Below are positions 1-8,597 of a stretch of 30,000 bases of DNA, piece by piece (the stretch's first letter is position 1; each line of letters begins with the position of its first letter). Origin of the DNA: Symbiodinium natans (lineage: Eukaryota; Sar; Dinophyceae; Suessiales; Symbiodiniaceae). The translations under genes were made by a program, and so were the position numbers. The notes beneath the pieces are model-generated. The model did not search any database. It saw nothing but the letters and a program-made list of their open reading frames with translations, and was not told the origin of the DNA. Location of the stretch: assembly GCA_905221605.1 (NCBI GenBank), contig CAJNDS010002422.1, forward strand, positions 321,376 through 351,375, given 5' to 3'.

Positions 1-80
1 GGCCGTTTCCTATCGAGAAGATGAGGCGCGGAGGGCAGTGGGCCTGGAGGGTTTAGGGCTCACCCTAAACTCTCAACGCT

Positions 81-168
81 AAACCCTAAACCCTAAACCC
101 GAAACCCTAAACCCTAAACCCTAAACCCTAAACCCTAAACCCTAAACCCTAAACCCTAAACCCTAAAA
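81..168 (-). repeat. CCCTAAA array
   Basis: About 12 units with one CCCGAAA variant. Strand is given as the one reading TTTAGGG, here and in all array entries. Confidence 0.95.
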
Positions 169-325
169 CTCCAAACCCGTTTTCCCGAGGCGGGTGTTTA
201 CGATAATAAGGGGTCCCAATTATGGATCCCAAATAGCAGGAGCCTTTTTCTTAAAAGGGCCCCCAACAAGGAACTTCTACTTCGGAATCCCGCAGGTCGC
301 TAAAGTGAGTTGGAGAACTTAAGAG

Positions 326-390
326 GTTTAGGGCTTGTTTAGGGTTCAGGGTTTAGGGTTTGGGGTTTAGGGTTTAGGGTTTAGGGTTTA
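326..390 (+). repeat. TTTAGGG array
   Basis: Seven to eight units, degenerate at the left (GGGCTTG, GGGTTCA). Confidence 0.9.
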
Positions 391-530
391 CCTACCTGAC
401 ACTGGCGCGCTCATGGCCGGAGGTTTTCGGCACCTCCCATAAGACTCTCGGCCCTAAAGGCGCCAAAGCATGAGCTTGAAGGCTACAGAGCCAACGTAGG
501 GGTTCTTGAATGCTATATGCATATGGGGGG

Positions 531-612
531 TTTCCGAAAATTGGCGTACCTTTCTGTGTTGGTTCCGGGGGATCCTCTTCTGTTTGGGGGTATAGAAGGG
601 TTCCCCCTATGG
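531..612. repeat. Small inverted repeat, family with 18071-18170
   Basis: TTTCCGAAAATTGGCGTACC, then GGGGGATCCT, then TTTGGGGGTATAGAAGGG and CCCCTAT occur in the same order and spacing as at 18075-18157. The arms are decayed in this copy. Confidence 0.45.
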
Positions 613-779
613 CCTTATGTTAGGGAGTATTCAAGGATCCTGAGCCCAACTTGCTTGTGGGCTGCGATAGATGCTGTGACGCAGGGTGTGGCACCGGCAT
701 AACTTTTTCTATGCCGAGCTGCCGATGAGATCTGATCCAGTGGTGCGCGCCGCTTGCAATGGGTGTAGGGTTCAGGTTA

Positions 780-876
780 GGATGTTCCCCCTTATGCTAA
801 CAGTCCTCAAAAAGGGATTATAGTACCCCCGATGATCATCCCTATTAAGGGCTCTTAGTGTAAGGGGGAACATCCC
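780..876. repeat. 97-bp foldback element, MITE-like
   Basis: GGATGTTCCCCCTTA at the left end is exactly the reverse complement of TAAGGGGGAACATCC at the right end. Inside, CTAACAGTCCTCAAAAAGGG pairs with a diverged complement, so nearly the whole element folds into one hairpin. No coding capacity. Related copies lie at 28902-28987 and, half only, at 3710-3758. Confidence 0.75.
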
Positions 877-977
877 AAAGTTCAGGGCTAAGGGACGCAG
901 GACTTCGTGGGCATATCATGTCCCAGCTGACTCCGCCCTGTGTAGCACCCAAAACTTCACCTGCTTTTGCAAGCCCA

Positions 978-1057
978 CACCCTAAACCCTACAGCGAAGT
1001 ATTAGGGTTTAGGGTTTAGGGTTTAGGGTTTAGGGTTTAGGGTTTAGGGTTTAGGGT
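978..1057. repeat. Short CCCTAAA then long TTTAGGG array, diverging
   Basis: Two CCCTAAA units (978-991), eight bases, then eight perfect TTTAGGG units; the two strands face away from each other. Confidence 0.9.
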
Positions 1058-1220
1058 GTCCATATTTGGCCCGCAACACCAGAAGTCGTCACAGCATGTC
1101 CCAAACCTGTATCTATGTGCAGGACGCCTTCGTACCCTTCGGTCAGCTCTTCCCAATGGGGGAGGAGCCGGTGTAGCTTTGTGGGGAGGTGGATTTGATG
1201 GAAGCAGGGTGGGTGCACAA

Positions 1221-1292
1221 GGGTTTAGGGTTTAGGGTTTAGGGTTTAGGGTTTAGGGTTTAGGGTTTAGGGTTGAGGGTTGAGGGTTTAGG
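1221..1292 (+). repeat. TTTAGGG array
   Basis: Seven perfect units followed by two TTGAGGG variants. Confidence 0.95.
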
Positions 1293-1426
1293 TAGAAGTC
1301 GCTCATGCTCTGTGCTGAACTTCCTTTACGACGTTTCCTGCTGCCAGCAAAAGCCCGCTGGCTATGAAACTTTGCTGTTCTCCGCTGCATCATTCTTGAC
1401 GGTTTTGGGACCTCAAGTTTACTGAT

Positions 1427-1489
1427 CCCTAAGCCCTAAACCCTAAACCCTAAGCCCTAAACCCTAAGCCCTAAGCCCTAAACCCTAAG
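1427..1489 (-). repeat. CCCTAAA/CCCTAAG array
   Basis: CCCTAAG and CCCTAAA units alternate over nine repeats. Confidence 0.95.
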
Positions 1490-1680
1490 TGAATCTACAT
1501 TTTGCAAAACACCAACCTGTACCGTTTGCAGCTGCAGGGCGGCGCCGAACCCTAAGCTCTGAAGACTCATTAATATTCATATTTTTACAAAACATTATTT
1601 GTGATAAATATAAGTTGCTTATGAAGTGTGGGATCTTTTCACCTTTGGGCCAAAAGAGCGACACTGGGCCTGAGACTCAG

Positions 1681-1724
1681 AAGTGTTGAGGGTTTGGTAT
1701 GTGGGCAGAACAGCAGAGGAGGTC
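1681..1724 (+). CDS. Candidate short internal exon
   Basis: An island of 44 bases between GAGACTCAG (ends 1680) and a consensus GTAAGT donor (1725-1730), directly followed by a TTTAGGG array. One frame is open (SVEGLVCGQNSRGG). The length is too short for coding statistics; the splice-like borders are the only evidence. Confidence 0.25.
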
Positions 1725-1730
1725 GTAAGT

Positions 1731-1966
1731 TTTAGGGTTTAGGGTTTAGGGTTTCGGGTTTAGGGTTTCGGGTTTAGGGTTTGGGGTTTAGGGTTTGGGG
1801 TCTGGGGGCCTTGCGAGATCTCCCCAATGGTCGTCGAGAGCGCAGGAACCCTTCCGTGGTCGAGTGCTGCGGTGCGCCCAGGGTCAAGCCGAGGTTTAGG
1901 GTTTAGGGTTTAGGGTTTAGGCTTTAGGCTTTAGGGTTTAGGGTTTCGGGTTTAGGGTTTAGGGTT
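1731..1966 (+). repeat. Two TTTAGGG arrays
   Basis: 1731-1805 with TTTCGGG and TTTGGGG variants; 1893-1966 with TTTAGGC variants; 88 bases of unique sequence between. Confidence 0.9.
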
Positions 1967-1989
1967 ACACGATTAAGACTCGTACCCCT

Positions 1990-2054
1990 GAGGTTGTAAC
2001 CCTAAAGGTTCCCCCCAATATGCTCTTAAGGATCTTTAAAAGGGGTCCCCTAGA
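1990..2054 (+). repeat. Dispersed repeat, GGTTCCCCC...CTTAAGGATCT family
   Basis: Shares GAGGTTGTAACCCTAAAGGTTCCCCC, CTTAAGGATCT and GGGTCCCC blocks with 17550-17637, and in reverse complement with 21779-21842. Confidence 0.5.
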
Positions 2055-2277
2055 TACAGAATGTTTTTGGGAGTTCAGGGTCTAGGTGTAGGACAAGAAG
2101 GGGGTTTTGGATGTGTGCATGGTTCAGGCCTGGCAAAGGAAAGATCGTCGCCACACATATGTCCTCACGCACTGGGGATTGGGGACACCCAAAAAGGCAC
2201 TCGTGCTGACGCTGCCCAAGTTGCCCCGGGTTCCTTGGCATCCCATCCCCTACACCTTAAACCGCCCGCGCACTCAC

Positions 2278-2364
2278 AAAACCCAAAACCCAAAACCCAA
2301 AACCCTAAACCCTAGACCCTAAACCCTAGACCCTAAACCCTAAACCCTAAACCCTAAACCCTGA
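2278..2364 (-). repeat. CCCTAAA array with graded edge
   Basis: Grades from CCCAAAA at the left through CCCTAGA to CCCTAAA. The island to its right (2373-2490) has open frames but no consistent exon model. Confidence 0.9.
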
Positions 2365-2491
2365 ACACACGCAGGTGCAGGCAGAACGCGAAGAATGGGC
2401 TTCCTGCTGCTCTTCGACAGGTGCAGTAGGCTTAGCCCCAAGAACCACGGATCCTCCTGCAACTTGAGAGAGCTGTTTGGGGATTAAGTAG

Positions 2492-3017
2492 AGGGTTTGG
2501 GGTTTAGGGTTTAGGGTTTAGGGTTCAGGGAGGCTTAGGGTCATGTTGACAGGATGGGTGGCAAGTGGAGCCTAGGCAATGCTGTCCCTGCTGCACCATG
2601 GGCTGGGACTATCGCCTACCCTATACGTTCCTTAACCCTAAAGGATGGACATTTCCTTATTTGGTGGTACATATTTTCCTTTCCCGACGCTACAGACTTA
2701 GTGTAGGTAAAGATCCTGAACCTTTGAGGGGAGTAATAAAGGGGTCGGAAGAACTACGACTAGGTGCGGGTTTAGGGTTTAAGGTTTAACTATCTTCCTT
2801 AGTGTGTTCTTGGGCCCGTGCGCCGGAACATCGCATCCCGAGAAGCGTCGCAGAGACGGGTCCTCCTGAGAGGCGTAAGGCGGGGCTCCAAAATACTAAG
2901 CACTGCCTAGCACGTGTAGGGTTTCGGGTTTAGGGTTTAGGGTTTTGGGTTTAGGGTTTCGGCTCAGGGTTCAGGGTTTAGGGTTTCGGCTCAGGGTTCA
3001 GGGTTTAGGGTTTAGGG
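2492..3017 (+). repeat. TTTAGGG tracts with spacers
   Basis: Tracts at 2492-2530, 2768-2788 and 2919-3017, the last with TTTCGGC/TCAGGG variants repeated twice. The spacers show no gene. Confidence 0.85.
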
Positions 3018-3589
3018 AATGGCTTTGAACAAGGTTTCCGGGCTTCTAGGGCTTGGGCTTACTGAGGGAATTCCCTATAGATACCCTTTAAGGGGTCATA
3101 TGGGGTACCTCATTCCCCCATTCCCTACCAACCAACACAGTAAGTAGGGAGACTAGCGGAGACCTGTTTCAGCGAGCGTTCGATGTCGCGAGATCTGGGG
3201 CGGGTGGCCTGCCTTGAGGTGGAGTCGAATGAGCCTAGAAAGTGGTTTAGGGTTTAGGGTTTAGGGTTTAGGGTTTAGGTCCTCAGCGGGCCCTTCCCTC
3301 TCAACGTCAGTGCTCAGGAGATTTGGCAACAAGCCCCCTTAACCACCTGAACGCCAGCGTCCGAATTCCTCCATGCCTGAACCCCAAGCCTTAAGACCTA
3401 AACTAACCCAATACTCCGTAACCTGAAGCCAAAGACCTAACCGAGAACAGTACTGAGAATTGAGAATAGTCGTTAAGATTGTTGTTGGTTCTGCGGATGA
3501 GAAATGTCACGCGCTCTTTTGGCTTTGTATTTGTTCTGTTTATCGGCTCTTTGCACCACCGCTTTCTTTCATGTGCTTACAGATGGTTT
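3018..3589. other. Spacer with one TTTAGGG tract
   Basis: TTTAGGG x5 at 3244-3279. A GGGGTACCTCATTCCCC-type hairpin lies near 3065-3120, and decayed C-strand telomeric sequence at 3365-3440. No gene seen. Confidence 0.5.
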
Positions 3590-3709
3590 CCCCTAAGCCC
3601 TAAACCCTAAAACCTTAAAACCCCCCGAAGCCCGAACAAGCCAGGCGTCGTGCGTCGTTTTCTTTCTTCAACCCTGGGTTGCTACGCAGTTGTTTGAACA
3701 GCTGTTTTT

Positions 3710-3758
3710 GGGATGCACCCCCTTGGACTAAGAGTTCCTTAGTAGGGATTATAGTACC
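3710..3758 (+). repeat. Truncated foldback copy
   Basis: GGGATGCACCCCCTT, CTAAGAG and AGGGATTATAGTACC follow the left half of the 780-876 element in order; the right arm is missing. Confidence 0.55.
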
Positions 3759-4708
3759 TTCTGGAGCTGGGGAGGCAGGGATGAGATGCTAAATGTAGAT
3801 ACCATGATGACCACAACCATGTCGGAAGGCAAAGGAGGAGTGTTGCGGCTCTGGTTCTTCGCCTTTACTCTTTGGTCGTGTGCCGCCAAAATTCCTTGTA
3901 GCCATGTGGCAGTCCGTGATCCTGTGAATGAATCATGTTCACATTCCACGAACAAGTCTACAAGAAGCAGAAAGTACCCGATGCGCAAAGTCCATATTAT
4001 GTTCCAAAGAGATATGTACACATCTTCAGGGTCCCTATATACCCAAGTAGCCCTTAAATAACCCGCAAATAACCCCTGAGGTCCCTACTAAGGGTCCCTC
4101 CTGTAGTCCCTTGAAAATCCCAAATCTCAGCTCGTAAGCTGTTGCCTTCTCTGGCCTGGCGAGAATCTCCGGGGCCGGCGTGGCCTGGCAGCCGAGGTTC
4201 AGTGAGACATTCCCTCAACCCAAAAAAACCAGGTAGGCCACTTTTTTTTTGTTTTTTTTCAAATTTTCCCTTATTGGGTTCAAGGGGATCATCAATGGCA
4301 ATTTTTTTCAGAGGATTTATAGGCCATCCTAGAAACCCTGACGGGTAGAGCAAACGGCTCCTTTTTGATAAGCCTGGCGACGCACGAAGGGGGCTGAACT
4401 TTTTTCTTGTTCTTCCGGGTCAGGTGGTCTTGGTGTACGGTTGAGAAGGTTAAGGGCTGACGGTCGGGGAGCGGGCTATGCAGCAGCGGGATCCTTATAC
4501 CACCCCTTAAAGAAAAAGAGGGTTTTCCACCTTTTGTCAGCGGGATTCTTATACCACCCCCTTAAAGTTGTGAGCAAAGAAGCCTCGTCTGCCCCGAGCT
4601 GGAGCACGGGGTCAAGGCATGTGCAAAGGGGCATCGAGGTGGGTTCTTGAATCCGTCCCCAAACCTCAGTCCTGCTTTTGCCTGAGAGCTCTAAATCCTG
4701 CATCCTAC
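3759..4708. other. Gene-free spacer
   Basis: Opposing ~90-codon frames at 3749-4061 overlap on both strands and lack any family match. Then T-rich and G-rich stretches and the 4485-4567 direct repeat. No gene that I can support. Confidence 0.4.
4485..4567 (+). repeat. Direct repeat, two copies
   Basis: AGCGGGATCCTTATACCACC at 4485 recurs at 4539 with one mismatch and one extra C later in the 28-29-bp unit, 54 bp apart; the spacer holds a T-rich stretch. Confidence 0.7.
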
Positions 4709-4907
4709 TAAACCCTAAATCCAAAACCTAAACCCTAAACCCTAAACCCTAAACCCTAAACCCTAAACCCTAAACCCTAAACCCTAAACCCTAAACCCTA
4801 AACCCTAAACCCTAAACCCTAAACCCTAAACCCTAAACCCTAAACCCTAAACCCTAAACCCTGAACCCTGAACCCTGAACCCTGAACCCTGAACCCTAAA
4901 CCCTAAA
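4709..4907 (-). repeat. Long CCCTAAA array
   Basis: About 28 units with a homogeneous block of five CCCTGAA variants near the right end (4860-4893). Confidence 0.95.
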
Positions 4908-5327
4908 CCTCTTAAGCCACAAGCCCCGTTGAGCAAGCGGGCGGTAGCCTCCTTGCACAGCCTGGTCCGATATAGCTCACGTGGATCCAGTTTGGTGCGT
5001 GCGTGGGAGATCTCCGGGCAGCTTTCCCTTCATCCTCAGATCCTATGAAAGTGGCAGCCTCTGCTTTCGTGTCCAGGGCAAAAGAGTTGAAGGTTGAGCA
5101 ACTGGAGTCTATAGGATTTCGGGCATCGGGGGGCATTTGGGTATTACGTGTGAACAAAGTTGGCACATGGTGGTGGTAGTCGTGGTCAAGGGACTGCAAG
5201 CCGAGTCGAACCACAGCAGAGTCCGGAGAGCTTCCACCAGCACAGATAGCGGGAGGGCTGTGAGCAGGGCTGGAGCAGGAAGCGCTGCGGATGGTCGAGA
5301 TCCTAGAAACACCTGGAATTCTAGTTT
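4908..5327. other. Unique spacer between CCCTAAA and TTTAGGG arrays
   Basis: Overlapping frames on both strands (4912-5352) of 67-100 codons, none recognised. By position it is an exon-like island, but I see no convincing splice borders. Confidence 0.4.
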
Positions 5328-5361
5328 TGAGGGTTTAGGGTTTAGGGTTTAGGGTTTAGGG
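5328..5361 (+). repeat. TTTAGGG tract
   Basis: Four to five units after TTTTGAG. Confidence 0.9.
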
Positions 5362-5510
5362 GTTAGAGCATTATTAAACCTTTAGAGCTGGGATGAAGAG
5401 AAGAAAGCTGTGCGCAAGGATGATAGATCGTGACCTAGTCAAACTGAAAGCCCTAGAGCCTCAATAACCCAGTAAACCGCCTAAACCCAAAAACCCTAAA
5501 GCCCTATAAG

Positions 5511-5620
5511 GTCTAGGGTCTAGGGTTTAGGGTATAGGGTTTAGGGTAACCCTAAACCCTAAACCCTAAACCCTAAACCCTAAACCCCAAACCCTAAACC
5601 CTAAACCCTAAACCCCGAAG
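5511..5620. repeat. Head-to-head telomeric palindrome
   Basis: TTTAGGG-type units run to 5547 and CCCTAAA units start at 5549, so GGGTTTAGGGT and ACCCTAAACCC meet around a single A. This is the arrangement expected where two chromosome ends have joined. Confidence 0.9.
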
Positions 5621-5701
5621 CCCTAAAACCCTCCACCCGCAACCCTCAACAGCAGAAGCTCTGACCTAGCGGCTCAGACAGCTTCATGCGCAGGCCATAG
5701 G

Positions 5702-5742
5702 ATGGAGGCCGAGGTCCAGGGGGCCGCCCCTGGGTTCAAGTG
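5702..5742 (+). CDS. Candidate first exon, very short
   Basis: ATG at 5702 followed by GC-rich codons (MEAEVQGAAPGFK) up to a GGTTTAGGG border, with a CCCTAAA array upstream and a TTTAGGG array downstream. Too short to be sure. Confidence 0.2.
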
Positions 5743-5795
5743 GTTTAGGGTTTAGGGTTTAGGGTTTAGGGTTTGGGGTTTAGGGTTTAGGGTTA
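5742..5795 (+). repeat. TTTAGGG tract
   Basis: Seven units, one TTTGGGG. Confidence 0.95.
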
Positions 5796-5979
5796 GGGGG
5801 AGACCTGAGGCTGCTTAAACCATAGACCCTCAACTCCAAACACTAGTCTTGAGGAGTTTGGATGTCAAGTGGTTCGGAGAATTTCGGGCTTCTTGTGCAG
5901 TTGGGGGTTCTGTGGTGATCACTTTCACTTAAGGTGTTGTGTCTTTGCCATGAGCTCCACATACAGGCCCATAAACCTT

Positions 5980-6257
5980 AAGCCCTAAGCCCTAAGCCCT
6001 AAGCCCTAAGCCCTGAACCCTGAACCCTGAACCTGGAGCTCCAAGGGCTCTTCGAGCATGGGCAAGCAGGTTTGAAGGTGAGAAACCCGGGGGGTGATGC
6101 ATGGGCCCTGAACCCTAAACCCTAAAGCCTAAAGCCTAAACCCTAAACCCTAAACCCTAAACCCTAAACCCTAAACCCTAAACCCTAAACCCTGAACCCT
6201 GAACCCTGAACCCTAAACCCTAAACCCTAAACCCTAAACCCTAAACCCTAAACCCTA
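5980..6257 (-). repeat. CCCTAAA-type arrays
   Basis: 5980-6030 is CCCTAAG x5 then CCCTGAA x3. 6106-6257 is CCCTAAA with a CCCTGAA x3 block. 75 unique bases between. Confidence 0.95.
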
Positions 6258-7204
6258 GGAGTATTCAGAGGCGAGCCCGGGGCTCGGCGTAGGTGTGCTT
6301 CGGCGTGTTTCGGCGTGTTTCGCTGCACGCACGGGCGCCAACTTTTCAATCCTGATGCTGCTGTTGTGAACGGTGCCTTCTGAGAGGACCGAAAGCCACA
6401 ACCCCATCAATCTTACGGGTAGCAAGACTGCTCCCTGAGAATTTCTTTTCATCAACAGTCAGATGTGTTCTTGAAGATTGGCACCGCCAAGCCTCAACCC
6501 TTCAACCCTTAAGAGCAACGTTGGCAGCTGTTCCTTCAGTTGCTGGCGCCCGGACGGCTTTCGTGCTCACTAGCCACACTCTGTGATCGAAGGGCGTATA
6601 CAAGGCTGCAGAAGAAGGTGGTGGTTCAGAGCGAAAGTCCATGTCAATATCCATGAGACTGCCGTGTGCCTGTCAGATCCTCATGGTAATCCGCGCGACG
6701 CCAAAAACCTGACAGCTACATGGCAGACTCCAGGTGGAAAGCTACGAGCTGAGCCATGCTTGCAAGCTAACTGGCCCCCCGCGATCCTGCCTTGTGAGCC
6801 GGTGGGGGGGCAAGGCTTGTGGTGTGCGTGGCTCATTTTTCGATGACGATCTGCGGCTTTTTGCAGCCGATCGTTAGCTGCAGGGTTGGACCCGACCGAA
6901 GGCGAACCTAGGGCAGAACGGCCGAATTTCCACGGAGTTGAGGCCCAACCACCATGTCTCACCCAATTATGCTCGGCCGATGGGCAGCTTTGTGCTAGAA
7001 GTCGGAAGGTTGTCTTTTAAATTTTCAGAAAGGACGACGAAAGCTGACCTAAGCTAACGGCACACTGAAACAGCGAGCCTCCCTCCTGCACAGCGACGCA
7101 GGAGACGCCTGCCACCTGAGCATACCTGTTTCGGAAGGCGCGAGATTGGAGGCTATCCCCTACCCTGAACCGTGCTCTGCAGGGCCTTGCACTGTCACCT
7201 AGAG
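6258..7204. other. Long unique spacer left of the retrotransposon
   Basis: Open frames of 66-93 codons occur on both strands (6255-6455 minus, 6583-6846 plus, 6681-6962 minus) and overlap one another. None has a recognisable domain. GGCGTGTTTC is repeated near 6303-6322. I see no supportable gene. Confidence 0.5.
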
Positions 7205-7354
7205 CCTAAACCCTAAACCCTAAACCCTAAACCCTAAACCCTAAACCCTAAACCCTAAACCCTAAACCCTAAACCCTAAACCCTAAACCCTAAACCCTAA
7301 ACCCTAAACCCTAAACCCTAAAACCTAAACCCTAAACCCTAAACCCTAAACCCT
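7205..7354 (-). repeat. CCCTAAA array, left flank of the copia insertion
   Basis: About 21 units; the last five bases, ACCCT, are the target-site duplication. Confidence 0.97.
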
Positions 7355-7642
7355 TATTGAAATTTCCCGTGGCCTGGAATCAATCGCAGCCCAGCAATCT
7401 GAAACCATGGCGCTCGATCATTTTTGCTTCGTAGCAAGAGTCAGCGAATGCGAACTATGTCTGTCGAGTCATATGCACAAAAGCAGTGGGGTGTTGTACA
7501 AATGTCTGCTGCATATGCTCGTAAATGTTTTGTACATCTGCATGACATCATGTCGTGCCCAAGGTGCCTTTCGTAGCCGCAACCTTGCGGGAGTTGTCCA
7601 CACATCGGCCTTGCAGCATGGAACTGAAATCATCCTTTAACA
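7355..7642 (-). repeat. 3' LTR of the copia element
   Basis: Same length as the 5' LTR, with only two substitutions and no indels. It ends the element in the CCCTAAA array at 7205-7354. An antisense 77-codon open frame runs through both LTRs; one LTR difference changes a residue and the other is silent, which gives no evidence for selection on it. Confidence 0.93.
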
Positions 7643-7651
7643 CTCCTCCTC
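7643..7651 (-). promoter_or_regulatory. Polypurine tract
   Basis: GAGGAGGAG on the minus strand directly precedes the TGTTAAAGG start of the 3' LTR, the expected place for the plus-strand DNA primer of an LTR retrotransposon. Confidence 0.8.
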
Positions 7652-7682
7652 AGCTGCGACGATAGGCCCCAGCTGCAATCAC

Positions 7683-8597
7683 TTATCCATGCTTCCATGT
7701 TGCCAGCCATGCAGAAATGCGTCCCTTCTCGTTAATATCTCTCCACTTTAAGTGGTACTTGAAGCCCAAGCTGTGCCTCCGCCACAACCACAAGACGTAC
7801 TTGAGCTGTCTCGTTGTCGGTTGCTGCCTGCCAGCCTCTTCATTGAGCAACTTCACTGAAAGCCTCGCAGCCAGTTCCTCCTTAAGCCCTGAGCCTTCTT
7901 GCCTCAGTCCAGCTTTGATCTCGTCCACGGTCATCAACATGACTGTATCCTGTGCGACCCTCTCACGCTCCAGACTATCTTCCGGAGCGTCCGTCAAGGT
8001 GACAGTTGATCCGCTTGGTGACTGTAATAACTCCTCAAACGACCTCAGGACTCGTGGGGTACTCGGCTGTGGGTTCTGTCCCACAGCTCGCTCTCGTCGG
8101 TCTGTGGAATCTGGTGGTTCTCGTCGGACTGTGGAATCTGGTGGTTCTCGTCGGACTGTGGAATCTGGTGGTTCTCGTCGGACTGTGGAATCTGGGGGTT
8201 CTCGTTGGACTGTGGAATCTGGGGCTTCTGGTTGGAGCCTCGCTTGATTTTCCATCTCCATCCTTATTGCAGCGGCTGTAGCATCCCGGAGCTTTTTCAG
8301 CTTTCTTAATTTCCTCTGACTTGCACCAGGGGTCCACTCATTTGCAATTTGCCCAGCAATCCATTTGCCCACTTCCCATGCCGCCACAAGCCCGATAACT
8401 GCCAGACATATCAACATCCAACCAACCAGGTCCCAATCAAGTTGTATGCCTTTCTTGTAGGCCTCCTCCTCGATGGTGGCTGCCTCTCTTGTAGCCTCTG
8501 TTGTCAACACCAACAAGCAGCATATCATCGCAACCAGAATCCGCGCCGCTCCTTTTGGTGTTTCGGTATGGTAGATTCTTGCTCCAGTGCATTGCAT
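7683..8597 (-). CDS. Polyprotein C-terminal region: membrane segments, repeats, SAP-like motif
   Basis: A 304-codon ORF after RNase H. The frame is open further upstream (IIDLLALWG precedes its first Met), so it is the shifted continuation of pol rather than a free gene. Seen: hydrophobic segments at residues 17-32 and 57-80; a basic coiled stretch at 92-120; about five 9-residue repeats (REPPDSTVR) at 126-168; a SAP-like sequence TVDEIKAGLRQEG...LKEELAARL at 223-245; and a Trp-rich basic end (LKYVLWLWRR, ISAWLATWK). SAP domains are known to bind AT-rich DNA, but the match is by eye. Membrane segments in this position recall envelope-like third ORFs of some LTR elements, but there is no signal of an attachment or fusion protein. 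Function unknown. Confidence 0.7.
   Translation of the reverse strand: MQCTGARIYHTETPKGAARILVAMICCLLVLTTEATREAATIEEEAYKKGIQLDWDLVGWMLICLAVIGLVAAWEVGKWIAGQIANEWTPGASQRKLRKLKKLRDATAAAIRMEMENQARLQPEAPDSTVQREPPDSTVRREPPDSTVRREPPDSTVRREPPDSTDRRERAVGQNPQPSTPRVLRSFEELLQSPSGSTVTLTDAPEDSLERERVAQDTVMLMTVDEIKAGLRQEGSGLKEELAARLSVKLLNEEAGRQQPTTRQLKYVLWLWRRHSLGFKYHLKWRDINEKGRISAWLATWKHG
8091..8235 (-). repeat. 27-bp tandem repeat inside the polyprotein tail
   Basis: About five copies of a 27-bp unit containing TTCTCGTCGGACTGTGGAA (plus strand). The unit is a multiple of three, so it adds nine residues (REPPDSTVR) without breaking the frame. The middle copies are almost identical, indicating recent expansion. 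Copy number should vary between element copies. Confidence 0.9.

Larger units (their letters stand above)
391..977. other. Unique spacer with two hairpin elements
   Basis: Holds the inverted repeats at 531-612 and 780-876. A 61-codon frame (517-702) is just the inside of the first element. No gene seen. Confidence 0.6.

Noticed and set aside
2373-2490. Exon-like island with ATG and TAA before a TTTAGGG array
   Set aside because: Two different frames are open with stops near the same place and no clear donor; kept only as part of the general island pattern.
3749-4061. Opposing 90- and 91-codon ORFs
   Set aside because: They are mirror frames of the same stretch with no motif or splice context to favour either.
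6255-6962. Several 66-93-codon ORFs on both strands
   Set aside because: They overlap each other, with no recognisable domain or consistent start.
7407-7640. 77-codon plus-strand ORF repeated in both LTRs (also 16226-16459)
   Set aside because: It lies antisense in the LTR and is duplicated only because the LTR is. One LTR difference changes a residue and one is silent, and no domain is seen.
7717-8281. Plus-strand ORFs of 176 and 91 codons opposite the polyprotein tail
   Set aside because: Created by the 27-bp repeat, which is open in several frames; the minus-strand reading matches the element's layout.
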